Below are positions 16,288 through 25,123 of a stretch of 64,000 nucleotides of DNA, one piece after another. Both the position numbers and the translations under genes were made by a program. The first letter of the stretch is position 1, and each line of letters opens with the position of its first letter. The stretch is from NCBI GenBank assembly GCA_018701215.1, contig JABIWH010000011.1:120853-184852 (forward strand), given 5' to 3'. Below the pieces are notes generated by a model. That model was not told the origin of the DNA and searched no databases. It was given only the letters and a program-made list of their open reading frames with translations. This stretch comes from Rhodospirillaceae bacterium (GTDB lineage Bacteria; Pseudomonadota; Alphaproteobacteria; GCA-2731375).

Positions 16288-16316
16288 GGATCTGACGTGC
16301 AAGGTCTTGTTCCGGG

Positions 16317-18476
16317 CTATTCGCGTTCCAGGGTCAAATGCAAAGCCGACTTACCGGCCTGCAAGGCGCTGCCTCGGCCGGACAGAGACGGGTTGGTCAT
16401 GAAATAGCGGTGTGCCGAGAATTCCTCGCCCTCCGCCGTCACGCGTTCGTAATGGTCATCGGAATGCAATACCCAACTTTGATCGCGGTCGTTGTAGTTC
16501 GCCACCATGATCTGATCCATGATCTGTTCGTGCACCGTGGGATTTTCAATCGGCACCATGGTTTCAACCCGGCGGTCAAAGTTCCGCGGCATCCAATCAG
16601 CGGACGAGATATATATCTTTGCCTCGACCGACGGCAGGCCATGGCCATTGCCAAAACAGGCGATCCTGCAATGCTCCAGAAAGCGGCCTACGATAGACTT
16701 TACTTTGATATGCTCGGACATGCCCGGCACTCCGGGCCGCAGGCAGCAAATGCCGCGCACCACCAAGTCGATTTCGACGCCCGCATTGGAGGCCGCATAA
16801 AGGGCGTCAATAATCTGGCTATCAACCAAGGAATTCAATTTGGCCCAGATCGCGCCGGGCCGTCCTGCCTTGACGTGGCCGACCTCCTGTTCGATCAACG
16901 ACAGGATAGAATCCCGCATGCCAAACGGAGACACCATCAACCGGTCGAAATATTCCGGCTGGGCATAGCCGGTCAGATAATTGAACAGCCGCGCGGCATC
17001 GGCACCAAGATCCGGATCGGCGGTAAAAAATGACAGGTCCGTATACGATTTCGCCGTCACGGGATGATAATTGCCAGTGCCGAAATGCACATAGGTCAAT
17101 AGTTCATCGCCCTCGCGCCGGGCCACATAGGAGACCTTGGCATGGGTTTTCAGGTCCATGAAACCATAGACCACATGCACGCCGGCACGTTCCAGATCAC
17201 GGGCCCATTTGATATTGGCTTCCTCGTCGAAGCGGGCTTTCAATTCGACCAGGGCGGTTACGGATTTGCCGCTTTCGGCGGCGGCGACCAAGGCCTTGAC
17301 GATGGGCGAATCGTCGGAGGTACGGTACAGGGTCTGCTTGATGGCGATGACGTCGGGGTCGTCGGCGGCCTGGCTCAAAAATTGCGCAACCACGTCGAAG
17401 CTTTCATAGGGATGATGAACCAAAATGTCCTTCGCCCGAATGGCGGCAAAGCAATCACCGCCCAATTCGCGGATGCGTTCGGGAAAACGCGGATTATACG
17501 GTTCGAACTTTAGATCGGGGCGGTCATCGACAATCAACTGATTGATGTCGGCAAGGCCCAACGCGCCATCGACCGCCATCACCTCGCGTTGGCTGACGGC
17601 AAGGTTGCGGGCCACGAAACGGCGCAAATCATCAGGCATGGCAGCGTCCACCCATAGGCTGATGACGCTGCCCCGACGCCGCCGTTTCAGGGCGGTTTGG
17701 AAGAACCGGACCAGATCCTCGGCCTCTTCCTCAACCTCGATATCGCTGTCGCGGATGACCCGGAACAGGCCGCGTCCCTCGGTGGTGTAACCTGGAAAGA
17801 GTTGATCCAAGAACAGACCGATCAGATTCTCCAAACTGATGAAACGGATCGCCTCGCCCGGCAGTCGTATGAAGCGCTCGACCATTTGCGGCAGGGGCAC
17901 CAGGGCGTTCATGAAGGTATCATCGCTATCCCGGCGCAATTGCAAAACCATGGCAAAACCAAGATTTTGGATAAACGGAAACGGATGCGCGGGATCAATC
18001 GCCAGGGGGGTGAGCACGGGAAAAATCCGTTGCAAAAAATGTACCGCCAGGAAATCGCGTTCAGCCTCGGACAAGTCATCGGGTGCCGCAAGGGCAATCC
18101 CGGCCGTTTGTAATTCGCCAACCAATTCAATCCAGTAGCGGCCCTGTTCGGCCATGATCTGCCCCGCCAGATCATTGATGGCGGCGAGTTGCTGCGCCGG
18201 CGTGCGACCATCATCACTAACCTGATCGATGCCGGCACGCACCTGGCCATGTAGCCCGGCCACGCGGACCATATAAAATTCATCCAGGTTGGTGGCTGAA
18301 ATGGAGAGAAAACGCAGCCGTTCCAAAAGCGGATGGGCGGGATTGCGCGCCTCTTCCATAACGCGTTGATTAAACGCCAACCAGGAAAGTTCGCGATTGA
18401 TATAGCGTTTTCCCGGCTCCGTCGGTTCGGCGGGCGCCACGGCCGCCTGGCCGTCAATTCGTTCCGTCTGCGCCAC
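16317..18476 (-). CDS. ppk: Polyphosphate kinase 1
   Basis: The 719-residue PPK1 polymerises ATP gamma-phosphate into polyphosphate at the membrane. The start is GTG 18476, supported by GGAGGAG 8 nt upstream. N-terminal and head domains begin YINRELSWLAFNQRV. The phosphorylated histidine is H445 in DLKTHAKVSYVARR, followed by YVHFGTGNYHP. The second active-site His is in RFLEHCRIACFGNG, and YISSADWMPRNFDRRVE marks the C2 domain. It precedes ppx. Confidence 0.97.
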   Translation of the reverse strand: MAQTERIDGQAAVAPAEPTEPGKRYINRELSWLAFNQRVMEEARNPAHPLLERLRFLSISATNLDEFYMVRVAGLHGQVRAGIDQVSDDGRTPAQQLAAINDLAGQIMAEQGRYWIELVGELQTAGIALAAPDDLSEAERDFLAVHFLQRIFPVLTPLAIDPAHPFPFIQNLGFAMVLQLRRDSDDTFMNALVPLPQMVERFIRLPGEAIRFISLENLIGLFLDQLFPGYTTEGRGLFRVIRDSDIEVEEEAEDLVRFFQTALKRRRRGSVISLWVDAAMPDDLRRFVARNLAVSQREVMAVDGALGLADINQLIVDDRPDLKFEPYNPRFPERIRELGGDCFAAIRAKDILVHHPYESFDVVAQFLSQAADDPDVIAIKQTLYRTSDDSPIVKALVAAAESGKSVTALVELKARFDEEANIKWARDLERAGVHVVYGFMDLKTHAKVSYVARREGDELLTYVHFGTGNYHPVTAKSYTDLSFFTADPDLGADAARLFNYLTGYAQPEYFDRLMVSPFGMRDSILSLIEQEVGHVKAGRPGAIWAKLNSLVDSQIIDALYAASNAGVEIDLVVRGICCLRPGVPGMSEHIKVKSIVGRFLEHCRIACFGNGHGLPSVEAKIYISSADWMPRNFDRRVETMVPIENPTVHEQIMDQIMVANYNDRDQSWVLHSDDHYERVTAEGEEFSAHRYFMTNPSLSGRGSALQAGKSALHLTLERE

Positions 18477-18507
18477 TGCTTGCTCCTCCAGAAAACCAGG
18501 ACCAGGT

Positions 18508-18966
18508 TCAGTTTACCCGTGTCCAAACCTGTGTCTTGCCGAACAACGGTAAACCCACATAACCCCGCACCTTCAAGGTAGCATTATCCAAAAGGGTCAT
18601 GGTGCAGGAATAGGTTTCGCCATCTTCCGGATTATAGATGGTGCCGTCGTCCCAAACATTGGCTTCCGTACTGGCGATGAAATTGGCCAATAGGGGCAGA
18701 CCGATGATGGGGCGGGTTTGCAACTGAGTATCAGGGTTATTGGCGTCATGTTTGGGCATGCCGTCATCATCCATGGGTTCCTTCAACCAGATAATGCGGC
18801 CGCAAAGCTTTTCGCCACAGGGTGCGATTTCGACGTGCGATTTGCCCCCCTCCGTCGCCCAGGTTCCCAAGGCGCCATTGTTAGAACCAACCGCCGCAAA
18901 CGCGGCCGACCCCAGTGCCAACAAAGCACCGAGCAAAACCGCTGTTCCTAACCGCCATTTCCCCAT
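18508..18966 (-). CDS. DUF2147 family exported protein
   Basis: A 152-residue protein with a signal peptide (hydrophobic 7-25, cleavage near AFA-AVG). A DUF2147 beta-rich domain follows: LGTWATEGGKSHVEIAPCG, LCGRIIWLKEP, and C-terminal LKVRGYVGLPLFGKTQVWTR. DUF2147 proteins are small periplasmic beta-barrel-like proteins of uncertain function. GAAGGAGACGG gives a good ribosome site. It lies between the SDR gene and ppk with about 31-bp gaps on each side, so it probably shares their transcript. Confidence 0.88.
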   Translation of the reverse strand: MGKWRLGTAVLLGALLALGSAAFAAVGSNNGALGTWATEGGKSHVEIAPCGEKLCGRIIWLKEPMDDDGMPKHDANNPDTQLQTRPIIGLPLLANFIASTEANVWDDGTIYNPEDGETYSCTMTLLDNATLKVRGYVGLPLFGKTQVWTRVN

Positions 18967-18998
18967 GTTCCGTCTCCTTCATTAGACCATGTGGCGCG

Positions 18999-19778
18999 CT
19001 ACATGGTGCCTGAAAATGCGCCACCATCCATCATGATCTGCTGTCCAGTCATATAGCCCGTATGAACACTGCACATAAAGGCACAGGTCGCACCGAACTC
19101 CTCAACCGTGCCAAATCGGCCGGCTGGATTGTTAGCCGCCGAAATCTCCCGCATCTCGGCGATTTCCTTGCCTGCCGCTTCGGCCCGATGCGCGATATTG
19201 CCGCGCAGACGGTCAGTATCGAACGGACCAGGCAATAAATTGTTAATGGTGACGTTGCGCCGAATGGTTTTGCGCGACAAACCGGCGACAAAGCCGGTCA
19301 GGCCGCAACGAGCACCGTTGGAGAGGCACAATTCGTCAATCGGCGAACGCACGGAGGAAGAGGTAATGTTAACGATCCGGCCAAAGCCGCGTTCCAGCAT
19401 GCCATCCACCGTGGCTTTGATCATCTCGATGGGGCTCAACATGTTGGCGTTCACCGCCCGTTGCCAATCTTCCATGGTGAAGTCGCGAAAGTCACCGGCT
19501 GGCGGGCCGCCCGCGTTGTTGATCAAAATGTCGGGTTGGGGACAGGCCGCCAGTATTTCCGAGCGGCCCAAAGAGGTCGTGACATCGCAGACCACCGCCC
19601 GGACCGTTACGCCGGTTTCTGAACGGATTTCCTCGGCCGTGGCCGCCAGGGCTTCTTCGCCACGGGCCGAAATGGTGACCGCCACACCCTCCTGCGCCAA
19701 GGCAAGCGCACAGCCCTTGCCTAAACCTTTTGAAGCGGCACAGACGATGGCGGCCTTCCCAGCAATTCCCAATTTCAT
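18999..19778 (-). CDS. Atypical short-chain dehydrogenase/reductase
   Basis: This 259-residue Rossmann-fold protein has a GxxxGxG variant CAASKGLGKG (13-22), NNAGG, and a NITSSSVRSP active-site strand. The usual YxxxK is replaced by SNGAR (Ser for Tyr, Arg for Lys). This matches the ketoacyl-ACP-reductase-like SDR subgroup known to lack a perfect catalytic tetrad, so redox activity is uncertain. A GAGGAGGTGAC ribosome site supports the start. It sits between hdaA and DUF2147 within otherwise conserved hdaA-ppk surroundings and looks like a local insertion. Confidence 0.87.
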   Translation of the reverse strand: MKLGIAGKAAIVCAASKGLGKGCALALAQEGVAVTISARGEEALAATAEEIRSETGVTVRAVVCDVTTSLGRSEILAACPQPDILINNAGGPPAGDFRDFTMEDWQRAVNANMLSPIEMIKATVDGMLERGFGRIVNITSSSVRSPIDELCLSNGARCGLTGFVAGLSRKTIRRNVTINNLLPGPFDTDRLRGNIAHRAEAAGKEIAEMREISAANNPAGRFGTVEEFGATCAFMCSVHTGYMTGQQIMMDGGAFSGTM

Positions 19779-19807
19779 GATGTCACCTCCTCGAATTCTG
19801 AAACTAT

Positions 19808-20500
19808 CTAATCCAGCCCGGCCTGATCATCGGCGATTGCGGCGCGTGCCAAGGGCACGGTGATGGGCCGTTGTCCCGACAATGACGCCTGATCCAGGCG
19901 CGCCACGGCGTCTTCAGCGGCGGCAAAGGACCGCTCGATCCGGGCCATCAGGTAGGATAGCACATCATCACCGACACGCACCTGACGGTCGGCGAACATT
20001 TTGGCCATGACCGCGGCAAGCAATTGGTCGTCGGGTGGATGTATCCCCACGGCGGGTGCTGCCAAAAGGCGGGAGCGCAAATCCGCCAACGGCACCTGCC
20101 ATTGTTTGGGCGGCGTGCGGGCGGCGAGCAATAAATGCCCTCCCTGCTCGGCCAATAGATTGTAAAGATGCAGCAAAGGCGCCGCCATGGCGGCGCTATC
20201 CGCGCCGTCAAGCGCCACGGCACCGCCGGCGGCCAAATCCGGCACCGTGGCGGTATCCAGTTGTTCGGGCGTGATCCGCCGCCCTTTCGCCCGTTCGCAC
20301 CAAAGATGCAGCAGATGGCTTTTACCACTGCCAGGCGGGCCGTACAGACAGAGCGCGGGCGCAGGCCAATTGGGCCATTGGTCAAGCCAGGCAACGGCAT
20401 CGGCGTTACTGTCCGTGACCAGAAAATCCGCGCTTTGCCGCGCCGTACGTACGGGTAGATCCAGGGTCATTTGCCCCGTTGCGCTTATTGTGGCGCTCAT
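19808..20500 (-). CDS. hdaA: DnaA-related regulator HdaA
   Basis: The 230-residue DnaA-paralogue lacks the DNA-binding domain. With the replicative clamp it stimulates DnaA-ATP hydrolysis to limit initiation. The N-terminus has a clamp-binding motif QMTLDL (10-15). Walker A is GPPGSGKSH (54-62). A sensor-2-like arginine region lies near the C-terminus. The ATG overlaps the perM stop (ATGA), indicating coupling. With two perfect DnaA boxes in the same window, it is tempting to link HdaA activity to nrdJ control. Confidence 0.92.
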   Translation of the reverse strand: MSATISATGQMTLDLPVRTARQSADFLVTDSNADAVAWLDQWPNWPAPALCLYGPPGSGKSHLLHLWCERAKGRRITPEQLDTATVPDLAAGGAVALDGADSAAMAAPLLHLYNLLAEQGGHLLLAARTPPKQWQVPLADLRSRLLAAPAVGIHPPDDQLLAAVMAKMFADRQVRVGDDVLSYLMARIERSFAAAEDAVARLDQASLSGQRPITVPLARAAIADDQAGLD

Positions 20501-21591
20501 GGCGCGGGTCCATCAGGCGGCCGTCCATCAGCACCAAGATAAAGCCGGCTGCCCATATAGCGGTCATGGCCAAACCGCACCATGACGCCGATCGCGGCAG
20601 CGGCCGGTACGGAAATCAGCACGCCGACAAAACCGAACAGGGCGCCGCCCGCCAACAATGCGAACATCACCCAAACCGGATGCAGTCCAATTCGGTTGCC
20701 CAACAGCCGTGGCGTCAGGACATAGCCCTCCATCACCTGCCCGACCGCGAAGATCGCCGCGATGATGACGATATGCAGAAAATCGCCCTCGGGCAGAAAC
20801 TGGGTCAACGCCGTCAACATGGACAGGATCAGGCCCAGCAATGCGCCGACAAACGGCACGAACGAGACCAAGCCACTAAACAAACCAATGATCAGGCCGA
20901 ATTCCAGTCCGGCAAGGGTCAGCGACAGACCATAGAAGCTGGCCAAAATCAGACACACCGTGCCTTGGCCGCGAATAAACCCGGCCATCACGTCATCGAT
21001 ATCGGAAAGCAGCCCGCGGACCGTTCCGGCGTGCTCGCGGGGCAGCCAATCATTCAGCGCCGCGATCATATGGTCAAAATCGCGCAGCAGATAAAATGCC
21101 ACGACGGGCGTAATGACCAACAGTGACAGGATGTTAAAGATCGCCAAGCCACCGCTCCAGGCTTGGCGCAACAGTGAAATGCCGAAACCAACGGCATCGG
21201 CGGCGATCTCCTTCAGGGCATCGCCGGCCGAGGCGCCGACATCAATACCGATGCGGGTGCCGAGATCAATCACCAAAGGCAGGGCGGTATCGCGCAAACC
21301 GGCGATGTAGCCTGGCAGACGCTCGGCGAAACCGGCGATTTGCGATTGCAGGATCGGCACCAGCAACAAGGCGGCCAACACCACCAGGACAAAGAAGACC
21401 ACCACGACAATGGTTGCCGACAGGCCCCTGGATAGGCCCCTCTCCTCCAACTTGTCGGTTGGCGGATCGAGGAAATAAGCCACCGCCATGCCGGCCACGA
21501 AAGGCAGCAAAATCGAACTCAACAACCAGATCAGGACAAGCAAAACGGCCAAGGCCAAAAGCCAATACCGTGCCTGCAGCTGTGCGGTCAT
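20497..21591 (-). CDS. AI-2E/PerM family membrane transporter
   Basis: The 364-residue multi-pass inner-membrane protein begins at ATG 21591 (MTAQLQARYWLLALAVLL), overlapping the stop of the pgsA-like gene; an upstream TTG is ignored. It has about 7-8 hydrophobic segments, the family loop FDHMIAALNDWLPREH, and GYVLTPRLLGNRIGLHPVW near the C-terminus. Family members include the AI-2 exporter TqsA and Na+/H+ antiporters; the substrate here cannot be told. ATGA overlaps on both sides tie it to pgsA-like and hdaA. Confidence 0.9.
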   Translation of the reverse strand: MTAQLQARYWLLALAVLLVLIWLLSSILLPFVAGMAVAYFLDPPTDKLEERGLSRGLSATIVVVVFFVLVVLAALLLVPILQSQIAGFAERLPGYIAGLRDTALPLVIDLGTRIGIDVGASAGDALKEIAADAVGFGISLLRQAWSGGLAIFNILSLLVITPVVAFYLLRDFDHMIAALNDWLPREHAGTVRGLLSDIDDVMAGFIRGQGTVCLILASFYGLSLTLAGLEFGLIIGLFSGLVSFVPFVGALLGLILSMLTALTQFLPEGDFLHIVIIAAIFAVGQVMEGYVLTPRLLGNRIGLHPVWVMFALLAGGALFGFVGVLISVPAAAAIGVMVRFGHDRYMGSRLYLGADGRPPDGPAP

Positions 21592-22139
21592 AATTTGGTA
21601 TGCTCCAACTTGTTCATGCGCCGCCACCAATCAATCAAATATTCGGTCCCCGAGACCACCGTCGTCACCGCCGCCGTCAAAATCAGTAGATGGACATAGA
21701 CCGCCGATGGATCGAGTGCAAATGCCATGGTCGCGATCACCGTGGCGGCCAAAATTATCTGCGCCGCAGTATTGATCTTTGATAACAGAAACGGCCTTGG
21801 CTCGTAGGGCTGATCAAAAATGAATAACAGGAACAGGCCGCCAACGATCAGGATATCCCGGGATACCACCAGGATGACAAGCCATAGGGGTAAATGCTGC
21901 TGCACTCCAAGGACAATAAAAATACTGACCAGCAGCGTCTTATCAGCGATCGGATCAAGATATTGCCCCAGTCTGGACTCCATGCCGAAACGCTTGGCCA
22001 GAAATCCATCCACCGCATCTGACAACCCGGCAAGGCAGAAGATCACCAGTGCCATGCGCCATTGATCAATCATGATCAGCCAGACCGTGAAGGGTACTGA
22101 CAGCAGCCGGGCCAGGGATATCATGTTGGGCAGGGTCAT
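21588..22139 (-). CDS. CDP-alcohol phosphatidyltransferase (PgsA-like)
   Basis: The 183-residue membrane enzyme has the full CDP-alcohol phosphotransferase motif: D41, D44-G45, A48, R50, G58, D62 and D66 (SDAVDGFLAKR...LGQYLDPIADK). It starts TLPNMISLARLL, typical of phosphatidylglycerophosphate synthases, so transfer of a phosphatidyl group from CDP-diacylglycerol to glycerol-3-phosphate is likely. A different acceptor such as cardiolipin-type substrates cannot be excluded. The ATG overlaps the DUF2066 stop. Confidence 0.9.
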   Translation of the reverse strand: MTLPNMISLARLLSVPFTVWLIMIDQWRMALVIFCLAGLSDAVDGFLAKRFGMESRLGQYLDPIADKTLLVSIFIVLGVQQHLPLWLVILVVSRDILIVGGLFLLFIFDQPYEPRPFLLSKINTAAQIILAATVIATMAFALDPSAVYVHLLILTAAVTTVVSGTEYLIDWWRRMNKLEHTKL

Positions 22140-23296
22140 TGCGCTTTGTCCTTGGCCAGCCGCAACATCCAAAAACCGTCGATCAGCGCAAGATCCAGAT
22201 CACGCTGAGCCAGCGACACCACCAGACTATCGGTATCGCCAAGATAGTCGATCACGACCTGGGCATCCTGGCGCGAAATACCCTGTAGTTTTATCGACCG
22301 TACCATGGCCGATGCACCCAGCCGCTGACGTACCGTCAGCCAATCCGCCAAGCCGGAGAGCGGCACCAGCGCGCTGAGGGAGGTGTCCGCACCAAAAGTC
22401 AATTGGGTTCGCCGTTTCCACTGTTCTTCCTGATCCACGGCAACCCGCAGCGCCAGGTTTTTTAGGGCCTGTTCCAGGCCGCCGCTGACGCTGGCCGTAT
22501 AATCAAGCACTTCGGTGCTTTTACCCCGTGGACCATAGCGCAGCAGATTGACCTGCACCTGAGGCACCCCGCCCGAGGCCAGATCAATGCGCAGCACGGC
22601 ATGGGCCACCATTACTTTCTCAACACCGTGGCGCTGGGCAATGGCACGTAGCTGCTTGGACTTGCCGGCCAGGGCGGCAGCCGCCGTCAGCGTGGTTATA
22701 TCCTGCAAATCACCCATGGGCAGACGCAATGGCAACAGACTGGTGGCGGGCAAATCCAACCGCTGCCAAGCGCCGCGCCAGACGTTACCAGCCTCGAACA
22801 GGGATAGGACCGCGCCTTTTTCGAATATCGGCAATACCAGGATTGGTTTGGCGCGGGTCTCGGAGAAGCTGATGCCAACACCGCGCAACAAGCCACGCAC
22901 CGCATTGCGGCGAAAGCGTACGGTCAATTCCGCCAAATAGCGGATCGTCGAGGTTTTTTCCTTGGCAACTTCGACCGTGGCAACAATCTGCGTGATGGCA
23001 TCGTCACTGGGATCGGGCAAAGATAAATGATCGGTGCGCAAGGTGATCCGGCGCAAAAGTATGTTCAAGGCCTGGCGCTGGCCCTCACGCATGGCCTGCC
23101 GGCGCGCGGCCACGGCCGATTCGGCGGTGACATCCACCGCCAGGCCTTGCACCGTGAAGATGTCAGCACTGACCTCAGAGCCAGCCGCCGCATCCGAGCC
23201 CGCAACGACCGCCCCCGCCGGCCCGCTTTGCGCCAGGGCCAGACCCGGGCTCCACAGACAGAGCAAAAACAAAATTCGAAAAGTACGATGCCACAT
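22136..23296 (-). CDS. DUF2066 family exported protein
   Basis: The 386-residue protein starts at ATG 23296 with a signal peptide (MWHRTFRILFLLCLWSPG, cleavage near LALA-QS). It contains the DUF2066 pattern FTVQGLAVDVTAESAVAAR (about residues 43-61), then RRQAMREGQRQALNILLRRI. Function is unknown, but the gene is routinely upstream of the CDP-alcohol transferase, perM and hdaA genes in Alphaproteobacteria. It is transcribed divergently from purM and appears to head the minus-strand operon. Confidence 0.85.
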   Translation of the reverse strand: MWHRTFRILFLLCLWSPGLALAQSGPAGAVVAGSDAAAGSEVSADIFTVQGLAVDVTAESAVAARRQAMREGQRQALNILLRRITLRTDHLSLPDPSDDAITQIVATVEVAKEKTSTIRYLAELTVRFRRNAVRGLLRGVGISFSETRAKPILVLPIFEKGAVLSLFEAGNVWRGAWQRLDLPATSLLPLRLPMGDLQDITTLTAAAALAGKSKQLRAIAQRHGVEKVMVAHAVLRIDLASGGVPQVQVNLLRYGPRGKSTEVLDYTASVSGGLEQALKNLALRVAVDQEEQWKRRTQLTFGADTSLSALVPLSGLADWLTVRQRLGASAMVRSIKLQGISRQDAQVVIDYLGDTDSLVVSLAQRDLDLALIDGFWMLRLAKDKAQ

Positions 23297-23379
23297 TACA
23301 AGCCTGACCAGATGCAGTATCTTCGCCGTAGCCACCACGGCAGTGAATTACCCATTAGTTATAGCCTAGCGAGGGCGTC

Positions 23380-24429
23380 ATCAACAGTTACACCTATAAA
23401 AATGCTGGCGTGGACATCGATGCCGGCGACCGTCTGGTCGAGGCCATCAAGCCGCTGGCCGCCTCCACCCGGCGCCCGGGCGCGAACGCCGATCTGGGCG
23501 GATTTTCCGGCCTGTTTGATTTACGCGCGGCGGGTTACGACGATCCCCTGCTGCTGGCCGCCACCGATGGCGTCGGTACCAAGTTGAAAGTCGCCATCGC
23601 CGCCGATTGTCACGACTACGTGGGCATCGACCTGGTCGCCATGTGCGTCAATGATCTGGTCGTCCAAGGGGCCGAACCTTTATTGTTCCTGGATTACTAC
23701 GCTACCGGCCAGCTTTCGGTGGAAGCGGGCACGGCCATTGTCGGCGGCATCGCCGAGGGTTGCCGCCAGGCCGGGTGCGCCCTGATCGGCGGCGAGACAG
23801 CCGAAATGCCCGGCATGTACAGTGATGGCGATTACGATCTCGCGGGCTTTTCCGTTGGCGCGGTGGAACGCGACAAAATACTGCAGCCCGCCGCGATCGA
23901 GCCCGGCGACGTACTGCTGGGCCTGGCCTCGACGGGACTGCATGCCAATGGCTTTTCCCTGGTCCGGCGCCTGGTCAAAGATCTGGGTCATGACTACGGC
24001 GCACCGGCGCCCTTCTCGGCGGACGAAACCCTGGCGGAGGTATTGCTGCGGCCTACCAGGATCTATGTGCCATCGTGCCTGGCCGCCATCCGCGCCGGTC
24101 TGATCAAGGGCTTGAGCCATATAACGGGCGGCGGCCTGATTGAGAATCCGCCGCGCATTCTGCCGGACAACACCTTGGCCCGTATCGATGGCGGCGCCTG
24201 GCCGGTGCCGCCGCTGTTCAAATGGTTGGCCAAAAGCGGCGGGGTCGAGGCAATGGAAATGGCCCGGACGTTTAATTGCGGCATCGGCATGATCGCCATC
24301 GTGGCCGCAAACGACGCCGCCGATGCGACGGCTCAGTTTGAGGCGGCGGGCGAAACCGTCTGGACCATTGGCGCGGTCGAAGCGGCCGAAGGCGCCGCGC
24401 GGGTGGAGTTGAACGGATTGGAGTTTTGA
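23380..24429 (+). CDS. purM: Phosphoribosylformylglycinamidine cyclo-ligase
   Basis: AIR synthase closes the imidazole ring in purine synthesis (FGAM + ATP to AIR). The body is complete: DGVGTKLKVA, GIDLVAMCVNDLVVQGAEPL, GGETAEMPGMY, LTGGG-type ITGGGLIENPPR and RTFNCGIGM. The start is odd. The conserved N-terminus TYKNAGVDIDAGDRLVEAIKP begins upstream of the first GTG (23410), and there is no ATG, GTG or TTG between that GTG and the in-frame stop at 23362. The best-placed codon is ATC at 23380, 4 nt after GAGGG, giving 349 residues; GTG 23410 would give 339 and cut conserved residues. Confidence 0.93.
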   Translation: MNSYTYKNAGVDIDAGDRLVEAIKPLAASTRRPGANADLGGFSGLFDLRAAGYDDPLLLAATDGVGTKLKVAIAADCHDYVGIDLVAMCVNDLVVQGAEPLLFLDYYATGQLSVEAGTAIVGGIAEGCRQAGCALIGGETAEMPGMYSDGDYDLAGFSVGAVERDKILQPAAIEPGDVLLGLASTGLHANGFSLVRRLVKDLGHDYGAPAPFSADETLAEVLLRPTRIYVPSCLAAIRAGLIKGLSHITGGGLIENPPRILPDNTLARIDGGAWPVPPLFKWLAKSGGVEAMEMARTFNCGIGMIAIVAANDAADATAQFEAAGETVWTIGAVEAAEGAARVELNGLEF

Positions 24430-24430
24430 C

Positions 24431-25084
24431 ATGGCCCGCCTGAAAGTCGCCATTCTGATTTCCGGACGCGGCAGCAATATGGCCGCTTTGATTGAAGCCA
24501 TGCAGGAGCCGGACTTCCCCGCCGAAGTCGCGTTGGTCATATCCAACCGGCCCAAGGCCGCCGGGTTAGAATTTGCGCGGGCGGCGAACATTCCCACCCA
24601 GGTCCTCCAGCATCGCGACTATGACAGCCGTGAAGCCTTTGATGCCGCCATGACCGAAGTTCTGGCGGCGGCGGGCGTGAGATTGATCTGCCTGGCGGGT
24701 TTCATGCGTCTGCTTAGCGCCGAATTCTGCCAGCGCTGGCATGACCGCGTCATTAATATTCATCCCTCCCTGCTGCCCGCCTTCAAGGGCCTGCATGTGC
24801 ACGAACGGATGCTGGAAGCTGGCGTACGCATCGCGGGATGTACGGTGCATTTCGTCCGCCCGGCCATGGATGAAGGCCCAATACTGGTGCAGGCCGCCGT
24901 GCCCATTGCCGCCGCTGATACCGCCGACAGCCTGTCGGCCCGAATATTAGAGCAAGAACATCGGATCTATCCCCTGGCCGTGCGCCTGATCGCCGAGGGG
25001 CGGGCGCGGGCTGCGGGCGGCGCCGTCACCTTGGAAAATTTCGAGCTGCCGGAACAACGTCTGATCAATCCGCCACCACGGTAA
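24431..25084 (+). CDS. purN: Phosphoribosylglycinamide formyltransferase
   Basis: The 217-residue GAR transformylase uses 10-formyl-tetrahydrofolate in purine synthesis. It has the phosphate loop ISGRGSNM (10-17) and the catalytic triad N109, H111 (INIHPSLLPAFKG) and D147 (AMDEGPIL), equivalent to E. coli N106/H108/D144. It starts 1 bp after the purM stop, the standard purMN operon. Confidence 0.97.
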   Translation: MARLKVAILISGRGSNMAALIEAMQEPDFPAEVALVISNRPKAAGLEFARAANIPTQVLQHRDYDSREAFDAAMTEVLAAAGVRLICLAGFMRLLSAEFCQRWHDRVINIHPSLLPAFKGLHVHERMLEAGVRIAGCTVHFVRPAMDEGPILVQAAVPIAAADTADSLSARILEQEHRIYPLAVRLIAEGRARAAGGAVTLENFELPEQRLINPPPR

Positions 25085-25123
25085 TGGCACGCAATTGGGC
25101 ACCGAAATGTGCTAGGCTGGGCC

